A DNA stretch of 64,000 bases from the NCBI GenBank assembly GCA_050184585.1, contig JBFXAF010000001.1, positions 682,001 through 746,000 on the forward strand, given 5' to 3'. Under the pieces are notes generated by a model. It saw only the letters and a list, made by a program, of their open reading frames with translations. It was not told the origin of the DNA and ran no database searches. The position numbers and the translations under genes are program-made. This DNA is from JBFXAF01 sp050184585 (lineage in GTDB: Bacteria; Pseudomonadota; Alphaproteobacteria; Rhizobiales; Rhizobiaceae). Positions 8,681 to 15,208 of the stretch are shown here, in pieces (position 1 is the stretch's first letter; each line of letters opens with the position of its first letter).

Positions 8681-10027
8681 ATGACCAACGGAACTTTCTC
8701 CCGCCATCGCAAGATCATGCCGTTCGAGCCAGGCGGCATGGAAGCGCTGCGGGAGCAATCCCGCGAGAAGGCGGCCTCGCTGAACCAGCACGTCCTCGGC
8801 TACGGCGAGGTCGCCGAGCGCGAATGGGCCGCTGCCGGCATTTCCGCCCCCAAACTTCCGAGAATGCGGAAGTACCGGCTGGAACGCATCCGCGCCGAAC
8901 TCCGGCGCCGCGACTACGCCGGTGCCTTGCTCTACGACCCCGTCAACATCCGTTACGCGACCGATTCCACCAACATGCAGCTCTGGGTCGCGCACAATCC
9001 GACGCGCCATTGCTTCGTCGCCACCGACGGCCCGGTGATCCTCTTCGACTATTTCTCCTGCGAGCACCTTTCGGATCATTCCGGCATGGTCGACGAGGTC
9101 CGCCCAGCCCTGTCGTGGATGTACCTCTATTCGGGCGAGCTGACCGACGGCAAGGTCGCGAAATGGGCGGCCGGCATCGCCGATCTCGTGGGCGAGCATG
9201 GTGGCGGCAACCGTCGGATCGCCGTCGACCATGTGAACCCCGAAGGGGTCGAAGCGCTCGCCCGGCTCGGCGTCTCCGTTCACAGTGGCGAGGCGGTGAT
9301 GGAGAATGCGCGGCTCATCAAGTCGCCAGACGAAATTCTCGCCATGCGCAGGGCGATCGTCGCCTGCGAAGCTGCAATGGGCGAGATGGAAGCAGCTCTC
9401 ACGCCGGGCATCACCGAGAACGAACTGTGGGCCGAACTTCATCGCGGCAACATCGCTCGCGGCGGCGAGTGGATCGAGACGCGGTTGCTCAGTTCAGGCC
9501 CGCGGACCAACCCGTGGTTCCAGGAATGCTCATCGCGCGCGATCGAAGCCGGCGACATCGTCGCCTTCGACACCGATCTGATCGGCCCTTATGGCTTCTG
9601 CGCCGACATCTCGCGCACCTGGCTCTGCGGCGACGGCCGGCCGACCAACGAGCAGCGCGACCTTTTTCGCATCGCCGCCGACCAGATCGCCGCCAATACG
9701 GAACTCATGCGGCCCGGAACGACGTTCCGTGAACTGGTGGACCGCTCGACTGTTCCTCCGCCCGACTGCTTCCCGACGCGCTACGGGGTGCTCTACCACG
9801 GTGTGGGCCTGGCGGATGAATATCCGACCCTGCCGCACGCCGCCGACTGGACCGACGAGACGCCGGACGGCGTTCTCGAACCCGGCATGGTTCTGTGCGT
9901 CGAGAGCTACATCGGCCGCCTGGGCGGCCACGAGGGGATCAAGCTTGAAGAGCAGGTGCTGATCGGCGAGACAGGTCCCGTGACGCTATCCGTCTACCCG
10001 CTCGACGGACGGCTTGCGGGCGGGTGA
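8681..10027 (+). CDS. M24-family metallohydrolase, DddP-like (possible DMSP lyase or Xaa-Pro peptidase relative)
   Basis: A 448-residue pita-bread-fold protein of the creatinase/aminopeptidase P type. Candidate metal ligands are the two Asp in FDTDLIGPYGFCADISRTW, the His in YHGVGLADE, the Glu in CVESYIG and the Glu in KLEEQVLI. From memory it resembles the DMSP lyase DddP of marine roseobacters along its whole length: the stretches DPVNIRYATDSTNMQLW, GGEWIETRLL-SGPRTNPWFQE and HGVGL-DE are shared. DddP cleaves dimethylsulfoniopropionate to DMS and acrylate, but many uncharacterised relatives exist outside roseobacters. ATG 8681 is used; ATG 8717 (MPFEPGG) is an alternative. The setting after methyl-amine genes suggests a substrate with methylated onium groups. 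The last 42 bases overlap the convergent small membrane-protein gene. Confidence 0.78.
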   Translation: MTNGTFSRHRKIMPFEPGGMEALREQSREKAASLNQHVLGYGEVAEREWAAAGISAPKLPRMRKYRLERIRAELRRRDYAGALLYDPVNIRYATDSTNMQLWVAHNPTRHCFVATDGPVILFDYFSCEHLSDHSGMVDEVRPALSWMYLYSGELTDGKVAKWAAGIADLVGEHGGGNRRIAVDHVNPEGVEALARLGVSVHSGEAVMENARLIKSPDEILAMRRAIVACEAAMGEMEAALTPGITENELWAELHRGNIARGGEWIETRLLSSGPRTNPWFQECSSRAIEAGDIVAFDTDLIGPYGFCADISRTWLCGDGRPTNEQRDLFRIAADQIAANTELMRPGTTFRELVDRSTVPPPDCFPTRYGVLYHGVGLADEYPTLPHAADWTDETPDGVLEPGMVLCVESYIGRLGGHEGIKLEEQVLIGETGPVTLSVYPLDGRLAGG

Positions 10028-10204
10028 TTTCGTCGCGCCCGCTTCGGCGGCTGGCTCCTCGTACAATTTCTCGACGGCTCGGTGCTGCCGGCGCTTCTCG
10101 CTCACGGTGAGACGCCGTCGCGTGAGCAACGCGTATGCCAGCGCGATCGCGATGACCAGCGGTCCGCCGATGATGACGAAGCCCCAAAGTGAATCATAGA
10201 TCAT
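9986..10204 (-). CDS. small single-span membrane protein of unknown function
   Basis: A 72-residue protein with one N-terminal transmembrane helix (about 8-27, VIIGGPLVIAIALAYALL) followed by a basic, positive-inside tail containing TRRRLTVSEKRR. The start ATG at 10204 has GGAGAAAG upstream. It lies 47 bases after the binding-protein-like gene on the same strand, so both are probably one transcript. Its end overlaps the end of the convergent M24 gene by 42 bases. The family is not recognised. Confidence 0.6.
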   Translation of the reverse strand: MIYDSLWGFVIIGGPLVIAIALAYALLTRRRLTVSEKRRQHRAVEKLYEEPAAEAGATKSPARKPSVERVDG

Positions 10205-10251
10205 GACTTTCTCCTTCGACGGAGAACGCCGACGCCGGGACGCCGTTCCCG

Positions 10252-11028
10252 TCAGGCGGGCCAGCGATAGTCTGGGACGCCTAGGGCCGCGATGAAAGGC
10301 AACCCCTTTCGCCGTGCGGTCCAGCCGGCCGGAACCAACTGGGCGGCGGTGCGGTCGAAGCGCTTTGCAAGCGCCCAGCTCCGGCAGTCGATCGCGGCGA
10401 CATCCGCGCTGCCCTCGGCGACCGCCGCGATCGAGGCGCGATGCGATCCTGTCGGACAGCGTTCGGCAAAGATCGCCAGGCTTTCGCCGGCGGCCTCGAG
10501 ATCGCGGGTCAGCGCGACGATCCCGGACATCGAATCCTCGCTGTTGAAGGCGAAGCGCGCGCCGCGGAGGATGCCCAGCGGCAGCGCAGATCGGCCGTCC
10601 GTCGGCGGCGCGACATCGGGCGATTCGCCGCGCCGCATGACGATGGCGCTGGAATAGCGGTCGCGCGCGCCGCCCACCACATCGGAATAGTCCGGCTGGC
10701 CGACGAGGCGAACCTGCGACGCCAGACCGGTGGCCTCCATCGGTCCCCAGCACGTCTGGGCGAAGAGCAATTTGGGGTGCCGCCACAGCGTCGGGAAATG
10801 CAGTTCGTCCGGCGGCAGGGTCGCCGGGTCCGGAGCGATGAGGTTGCCGGCGGCGTCGCGGACGCCCTCAGGGACGGCCGGCATGTCGGCATTCCGTCTC
10901 GTCAGCCGATCCGGCGCATCGATCCCCTGTTGCCGCAAGCCCTCGCGGATCGTCGCCCACTGCGCATCGACCTCGTCCCGGACTTCGGGCCAGTCATACA
11001 TCGGCAATGCGGCGATGAAGTCGGTCAT
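10252..11028 (-). CDS. PhnD/SsuA-like substrate-binding-domain protein without signal peptide
   Basis: A 258-residue protein similar to phosphonate/phosphite or taurine binding proteins (PhnD/SsuA/transferrin superfamily): the segments LLFAQTCWGPM, VRLVGQPDYSDVVGGARDRYSSAIVMRR, LRGARFAFNSEDSMSGI and ADVAAIDCRSWALA fit the two-lobed fold. ATG 11028 (MTDFIAALPMYDWPEV) begins directly with the first strand and leaves no room for a signal peptide; the upstream in-frame codons are arginine-rich and non-family. It may therefore be a cytoplasmic sensor or scavenger rather than a transporter component. No permease or ATPase gene is adjacent. It lies 43 bases downstream of the desaturase gene. Confidence 0.72.
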   Translation of the reverse strand: MTDFIAALPMYDWPEVRDEVDAQWATIREGLRQQGIDAPDRLTRRNADMPAVPEGVRDAAGNLIAPDPATLPPDELHFPTLWRHPKLLFAQTCWGPMEATGLASQVRLVGQPDYSDVVGGARDRYSSAIVMRRGESPDVAPPTDGRSALPLGILRGARFAFNSEDSMSGIVALTRDLEAAGESLAIFAERCPTGSHRASIAAVAEGSADVAAIDCRSWALAKRFDRTAAQLVPAGWTARRKGLPFIAALGVPDYRWPA

Positions 11029-11071
11029 GGGAAATCGATGCGCCTGCCGTTCGCGAAGCTCAAGCGGTATC

Positions 11072-12082
11072 CTATTCCTTCGCCGGTTCGGCCGGAACCG
11101 GCGCGGTCCCGCCTCCATGCACCGACCTCGAACGCTGTCGCGGTCGAAACGAAGCGCCCGCCTGCGGGACGCGGCGAAGCGTAGGATGCACGACCGGCTC
11201 CTTGGCGCGGAATGCGAAGTCGCGGAACAGCGCAAGATAGCCCGGCACGACATACCCCCCGTTGCGGGCGATCCATTCCTCTCGCCGGTCGCGGAAGAGC
11301 TTCGGCAAGCGGTACCACGCGACCGTGGGGCTCTTGTGATGCACGAAATGGAGATTGTTGTTCAGGAACAGCAGGGCCAGCGGCGAACGTTCGACGATGA
11401 TCGTCCGGCCGTCGGGCGATTCCGACCACTGGTGTTCCGCGAAGGTGCGGATCGAAAGGATCGACAGTCCAATCCAGACGGGCGCCAGGACATACAGCCA
11501 GAGCGGCATGCCGAATCCCCAAACCACGACGGGAACGACGAGCGCCAGGCCGATGGCGTGGTGAATCCAGGCGGTTCGCACCGCCTCGTCCCCCGCACGG
11601 ATCATCCGGAAATCGCCGATGGCAAAACCCACAGTGGCCAGCCAGGGGCCGATCACCAGGCGGCCGACCATCGAGTTGTTGATCTTCAGGAGCAGTTTCA
11701 TCGCCTCGGGGAACTGCTCGTGCTGCCAAAGCGCACGATAATAGCTCTCCGGATCGTCGAATGGGTCTGTGAGCCTTTCATCGGCGTGATGGCGAAGGTG
11801 CAGCGTCCGAAAACGGCGGTACGGCCATGCCAGGCCTATCGGCAGCCCGACCAGCAGTTCGTTGATCCATGCCTTGCGCGTGGGGTGCCCGTGGACGGCT
11901 TCATGCATCAGCGAGGATTGGAGCGCGAGGACGATGCCCATCGCGCACAGGGCGACCGCGGGCCAGGCCGGCCACACGAAGAGCCCCAGGAAAAGCCATG
12001 ACCCGTAGCATGCGGCAATCAGCGCTACCGTCGGCCATTCGATCTCGACGCTGCGCTCCAACGTCTGCCGGTCTTTCGCCAT
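11072..12082 (-). CDS. membrane fatty acid desaturase
   Basis: A 336-residue membrane di-iron desaturase. The three His boxes are present: HEAVHGH (60-66), HLRHH (95-99) and HFVHH (about 245-249). Hydrophobic pairs lie before the first box, and between the second and third. The family introduces double bonds into lipid or carotenoid-type acyl chains using O2 and reduced ferredoxin or a similar donor. The C-terminal 40 residues are basic and low in complexity. The ATG at 12082 is followed upstream by a perfect inverted repeat in the leader and a divergent XRE regulator gene, which probably controls it. The substrate (phospholipid acyl chain or other) cannot be fixed from the sequence. Confidence 0.85.
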   Translation of the reverse strand: MAKDRQTLERSVEIEWPTVALIAACYGSWLFLGLFVWPAWPAVALCAMGIVLALQSSLMHEAVHGHPTRKAWINELLVGLPIGLAWPYRRFRTLHLRHHADERLTDPFDDPESYYRALWQHEQFPEAMKLLLKINNSMVGRLVIGPWLATVGFAIGDFRMIRAGDEAVRTAWIHHAIGLALVVPVVVWGFGMPLWLYVLAPVWIGLSILSIRTFAEHQWSESPDGRTIIVERSPLALLFLNNNLHFVHHKSPTVAWYRLPKLFRDRREEWIARNGGYVVPGYLALFRDFAFRAKEPVVHPTLRRVPQAGASFRPRQRSRSVHGGGTAPVPAEPAKE

Positions 12083-12110
12083 GCCTTTCCGATTCTCGCC
12101 CCGCGCGAAT

Positions 12111-12136
12111 GCTCCTGACAGGATGCTGTCAGGAGC
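12111..12136. promoter_or_regulatory. perfect 11-bp inverted repeat in the desaturase leader
   Basis: GCTCCTGACAG (12111-12121) is followed after GATG by its exact reverse complement CTGTCAGGAGC (12126-12136). It begins 29 bases upstream of the desaturase ATG. It could be an operator of a dimeric repressor or an RNA hairpin in the 5' leader; no U-tract follows on either strand, so it is not a typical terminator. Confidence 0.55.
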
Positions 12137-12158
12137 AGGAGCATGCTGCAACGCGACA

Positions 12159-12188
12159 ATGCGCATAAAATGTTGATAATGCGCATAT
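12159..12188. promoter_or_regulatory. paired AATGCGCATA boxes, candidate operator of the divergent promoter
   Basis: AATGCGCATA occurs at 12159-12168 and again at 12179-12188, exactly 20 bases apart (two helical turns). Each copy contains the palindrome ATGCGCAT. The boxes sit in an AT-rich stretch, rare in this window, between the desaturase and the XRE gene. I infer binding by the XRE protein; both genes could be controlled from here. Confidence 0.5.
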
Positions 12189-12251
12189 TCAGCCTCTAGT
12201 GTTATATATTGTAAACAGCGTTGACGTTCTGCGTCCCCATTGGAGTCGGAA

Positions 12252-13088
12252 ATGGACAAGAGAGATCTGTCTGGGCTCTTCCGCGAACGGCTGAAGATGC
12301 TGCTTGCACGGTCAGGACGGAACCAGTCGGCCTTTGCCGCGAGCGTTGGCATCGACCGCTCGGCTCTCTCGCAGCTCCTTTCGGGCGCCACCACGCGGCT
12401 GCCACGCGCGGAAACGCTGCTCAGGATCGCCGAGCAGTACGGAGCTTCGCTCGACTGGTTGCTTGGCCTCAGCCAGGACGAGGTCCTCACCGGCGAGATC
12501 CGCGAGAGCCTGGAAATGGAGGAGAGTCCGGGCGGTTTCGACGAGACGTTGCTCGCGCGCTGGCACGCGGAGGCCGCTGGGACCAAAATCCGCTATGTCC
12601 CGGCCGGCATCCCCGATCTGCTGCGAACCGAGCAGCTGATCGACTATGAATCCGAAATCAGCGGCCGCAGCCGGGAGACCAATGCGGGCGAGACCCGCTA
12701 CCGCATCGACTACAACCGCCGGCCCGAGACCGACATGGAGGTCTGCATGCCACGCCATACGCTCGAGATTTTCGCGCGCGGCATGGGGGTATGGGATCGG
12801 TTTCCCGAGAGCGACCGCCGCGCGCAGCTCCGCCATATGGCGAGCCTGCTCAGAGACCTCTACCCCGCCTTCCGGCTCTACTGCTACGACGGCCACATGC
12901 GCTATTCCGTGCCCTATACGATCTTCGGTGCGATGCGCGCCGCCATCTATGTCGGCGACATGTATCTCGTGCTCAATGCCACCCAGCCGATCCGCATGCT
13001 GACCGGCCACTTCGACAATCTCATCCGCGCCGCCGAGGTGAATGCCCACGAGGCGCCGGCTTTCGCGAAATCTCTGGTCGATTTCTGA
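12252..13088 (+). CDS. XRE-family transcriptional regulator with C-terminal sensory domain
   Basis: A 278-residue protein. Residues about 8-60 form an XRE helix-turn-helix (RLKMLLARSGRNQSAFAASV then ALSQLLSGATTRLPRAETL). The remaining 200 residues form a conserved domain of unknown ligand (MPRHTLEIFARGMGVWDRFPE; YVGDMYLVLNATQ). I use ATG 12252 because GGAG precedes it by 7 bases; ATG 12240 would add four residues. The gene diverges from the desaturase gene with candidate operator boxes between, so control of membrane lipid desaturation is likely. The next gene on the strand, a homocysteine methyltransferase, has its own candidate operator. Confidence 0.8.
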   Translation: MDKRDLSGLFRERLKMLLARSGRNQSAFAASVGIDRSALSQLLSGATTRLPRAETLLRIAEQYGASLDWLLGLSQDEVLTGEIRESLEMEESPGGFDETLLARWHAEAAGTKIRYVPAGIPDLLRTEQLIDYESEISGRSRETNAGETRYRIDYNRRPETDMEVCMPRHTLEIFARGMGVWDRFPESDRRAQLRHMASLLRDLYPAFRLYCYDGHMRYSVPYTIFGAMRAAIYVGDMYLVLNATQPIRMLTGHFDNLIRAAEVNAHEAPAFAKSLVDF

Positions 13089-13102
13089 TCGTCGTTGACG
13101 TC

Positions 13103-13128
13103 ATATAACGACTTCTTTATATCGTTAT
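13103..13128. promoter_or_regulatory. nested palindromes upstream of the homocysteine methyltransferase gene
   Basis: ATATAA (13103-13108) pairs with TTATAT (13117-13122) across 8 bases, and ATAACGA (13105-13111) pairs with TCGTTAT (13122-13128) across 10. The stretch is AT-rich and lies 25-50 bases before the start codon. The shape fits an operator for an ArsR-like or similar dimeric regulator; ArsR-type SahR proteins regulate methionine-cycle genes in proteobacteria. The assignment is an inference. Confidence 0.45.
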
Positions 13129-13152
13129 CTCGATTGTTTCGGGATGCGAAAA

Positions 13153-14166
13153 ATGAACAACCCCATCGACACCCTGCTTGCCGAGAAAGGCGTCCTGCTC
13201 GCCGATGGCGCGACGGGCACCAATCTTTTCGCGATGGGTCTGGAATCCGGCAATGCCCCGGAACTCTGGAACGAGGATCATCCTGATCGCATCGAGGCGC
13301 TGCACCAGGGCTTCGTCGATGCCGGCGCCGACATCATCCTCACCAATTCCTTCGGCGGCACCCGTCATCGTCTCAAGCTGCATCACGCGCACGAGCGGGC
13401 GTTCCAAATCAACAAGCGCGCTGCCGAGCTTGCGCGGGCGGTGGCCGACAAGGCCGGCCGCAAGGTCATCGTCGCCGGCGCCGTCGGCCCCACCGGGGAA
13501 CTGCTGGTGCCGCTGGGGGCCCTCACCTACGACGACGCCGTCGAGGCGTTCGTCGAGCAGATCGAAGGGCTGAAGGCAGGAGGGGCCGATGTCGTGTGGA
13601 TCGAGACGATGTCCGCGCCGGACGAGATCAGGGCCGCCGCCGAGGCAGCCATTCGGGTCGGCCTGCCCTACACCTACACAGGGTCGTTCGACACCGCCGG
13701 CCGCACCATGATGGGTCTGCATCCCAAGGATATCCACGGCGTCGCGGACGGACTTGCCCATGCGCCAGCCGCGGTGGGCGCCAATTGCGGCGTCGGCGCG
13801 TCAGACATCCTCGCCTCGCTGCTCGACATGAGCGCCGCCAAGCCCGAAGCGACGCTCGTGGTGAAGGGCAACTGCGGCATCCCCGAGTTCCGCGGCACGG
13901 AGATCCATTATTCCGGCACGCCGGAACTCATGGCCGACTACGTGCGCCTCGCCATCGACGGCGGCGCCAGGATCATCGGCGGCTGTTGCGGGACTTCGTT
14001 CACGCACCTGGCCGCCATGCGCAGGGCGATGGATACCCATCGCCCGGGCGGTCGCCCCTCCGTCGAGACAATCGTATCGCGCATCGGTCCTCTGCGAAAC
14101 AAGCAGGCGAACCAGAGCGGCGGCGATGTCGAAGGCCGCCGCGAACGGCGGCGCGCCCGCGCCTGA
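13153..14166 (+). CDS. homocysteine S-methyltransferase family protein (probable betaine-homocysteine methyltransferase)
   Basis: A 337-residue zinc-dependent methyltransferase that transfers a methyl group to homocysteine to make methionine. The N-terminal DGATGTNL, the NSFGGTRHRL segment, the first zinc Cys in GANCGVG and the C-terminal pair in IGGCCGTS are all present, so the zinc site is complete. The length matches the stand-alone betaine-type enzymes of rhizobia rather than the longer MetH. ATG 13153 is used because GGGAT lies 8 bases upstream; ATG 13144 is an alternative. The last 30 residues are basic and look non-conserved. It may take methyl groups from glycine betaine, linking it to the methyl-amine cluster at 4-10 kb. 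The convergent PadR gene ends 15 bases away. Confidence 0.85.
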   Translation: MNNPIDTLLAEKGVLLADGATGTNLFAMGLESGNAPELWNEDHPDRIEALHQGFVDAGADIILTNSFGGTRHRLKLHHAHERAFQINKRAAELARAVADKAGRKVIVAGAVGPTGELLVPLGALTYDDAVEAFVEQIEGLKAGGADVVWIETMSAPDEIRAAAEAAIRVGLPYTYTGSFDTAGRTMMGLHPKDIHGVADGLAHAPAAVGANCGVGASDILASLLDMSAAKPEATLVVKGNCGIPEFRGTEIHYSGTPELMADYVRLAIDGGARIIGGCCGTSFTHLAAMRRAMDTHRPGGRPSVETIVSRIGPLRNKQANQSGGDVEGRRERRRARA

Positions 14167-14181
14167 ACCCGCGGCTGACGA

Positions 14182-14760
14182 TCAGAGGTCCTCGAGGTCG
14201 CGCCGGGCCTTCTTGAGGATGTCGCGCATCTTGGCGGCCTGATCGGCCGTCAGCGAACCGCTCCGCAAGCGGCCGAAAACCGCGAAGCCGAGCGCCCTCA
14301 CTTCCTGGCCGAGCGAAGCGCCGCTCACCTCGTCCGCGCTCTCCTTGATCTGGGCGTTGATCTTGTCGAGTTCGGCCTGGTGCTCCGCGAGAAAGGCCCT
14401 GCCCTCCCCGGTGATCGAATAGAGGCGCTTGTTGCCCTGCGTCTCGGACGCGACGAGGTCGGCCTCCTCCAGCATCTGCAGCATCGGGTAGATCGCGCCC
14501 GGGCTCGGGCTGTAGGCGCCCTCGAACTTGGCTTCGAGCGCCTTGATGATGTCGTAGCCGTGGCGTGGCTCCTCGGCGATCAGGCCCAGGACGACCAGGC
14601 GGAGCGCGCCCGAATCGAACATGCGCGGACCCCGTCCGCCAAACGGACCACGCCCGTGGCGTCCGAACGGCCCCCGGCCGCCGAATGGGCCACCATGACC
14701 ACCGCTGCGCCCCGACATCGCCCATTCCCTGCGGCCGCGGCCTTCACATCCATGATACAT
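14182..14760 (-). CDS. PadR-family transcriptional regulator
   Basis: A 192-residue PadR regulator. The N-terminal 45 residues are Gly/Arg/Phe-rich (GGHGGPFGGRGPFGRHGRGP), followed by the winged helix (LRLVVLGLIAEEPRHGYDIIKALE, SPSPGAIYPMLQMLEEADLV, NKRLYSITGEG) and a C-terminal coiled dimerisation helix with a charged end. ATG 14760 has AGGAA 6 bases upstream. PadR proteins generally repress their own and nearby genes; palindromes occur directly upstream at 14774-14809. No obvious target gene is adjacent, since the neighbour is convergent. The glycine-rich head resembles that of several alphaproteobacterial PadR proteins and may be a flexible tail. Confidence 0.82.
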   Translation of the reverse strand: MYHGCEGRGRREWAMSGRSGGHGGPFGGRGPFGRHGRGPFGGRGPRMFDSGALRLVVLGLIAEEPRHGYDIIKALEAKFEGAYSPSPGAIYPMLQMLEEADLVASETQGNKRLYSITGEGRAFLAEHQAELDKINAQIKESADEVSGASLGQEVRALGFAVFGRLRSGSLTADQAAKMRDILKKARRDLEDL

Positions 14761-14773
14761 GACAGTTCCTTCG

Positions 14774-14809
14774 TTATGTCGTTCGAACATAATATCTATT
14801 AAAAGATAT
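14774..14809. promoter_or_regulatory. two inverted repeats upstream of padR-like gene, candidate autoregulatory operator
   Basis: TTATGT (14774-14779) pairs with ACATAA (14787-14792) across 7 bases; ATATCT (14792-14797) pairs with AGATAT (14804-14809) across 6. PadR sites are commonly of ATGT-N8-ACAT form, so the first repeat is close with one base less. The region is AT-rich and should contain the promoter. Confidence 0.5.
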
Positions 14810-14860
14810 ATCGTTTGCAAGGGCACGAAGGCTGAGGGCTGTCGATTCTCGAGCGCGGGC

Positions 14861-14896
14861 AAAAAAAGGCCGGCAAGGGTTGCCCCTCGCCGGCCT
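14861..14896 (-). terminator. rho-independent terminator
   Basis: On the minus strand AGGCCGGC, a 14-base loop and GCCGGCCT are followed by a run of seven T (14867-14861). It is about 310 bases beyond the end of the VWA gene, which already has its own terminator, so it should end a different short transcript. Confidence 0.75.
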
Positions 14897-15158
14897 GCCT
14901 CACCCGCCCGATGCCGCCATCCCGATCAGGGCGATCCCACCCGAAGGACGGCGGCCATTGCCGATCGACGCAGTCCCGTGGCGCGAGGCAAGGCGCGCGG
15001 GATGTCGGAGCCTGCCCGCCCAAACGGGTTCTCCTCGCCGAAGCCGGCAATTGCTTCAACCCTTTTGTGTCGGGCTGAGATGTTCCGTGAATGTGACGTG
15101 ACGCCAATGCCGATCCTTGGGTCGGCGACGAAGTTTTTTTGCTGGGCTTGCCGACTGC
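14897..15158 (-). ncRNA. candidate small RNA or leader between two terminators
   Basis: This 260-base stretch holds no convincing reading frame, yet it is bounded on the minus strand by a terminator at its upstream side (15159-15186) and another at its downstream side (14861-14896). Together with the 448-base gap 14761-15208 this suggests an independent minus-strand transcript. GC-rich complementary tracts (CCCGTTTGGGCGGGC, CGGGCGGGTGAGGC) could form a long stem. It does not match the SRP, RNase P, tmRNA or 6S motifs I can recall. Confidence 0.35.
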
Positions 15159-15186
15159 AAAAGGGCGCCGCCGGATGACCGGCGGC
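15159..15186 (-). terminator. terminator of the VWA gene
   Basis: On the minus strand GCCGCCGG-TCAT-CCGGCGGC, then GCCC and TTTT. It begins 23 bases after the VWA stop codon and probably ends the sigma factor-VWA transcript. Confidence 0.7.
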
Positions 15187-15208
15187 CCGCCTGTTTGTCC
15201 ACGAGGAA

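Noticed and set aside
14897..15158. 6S RNA, SRP RNA or tmRNA
   Set aside because: The signature loops of these RNAs that I can recall are absent, so only an unnamed candidate is reported.
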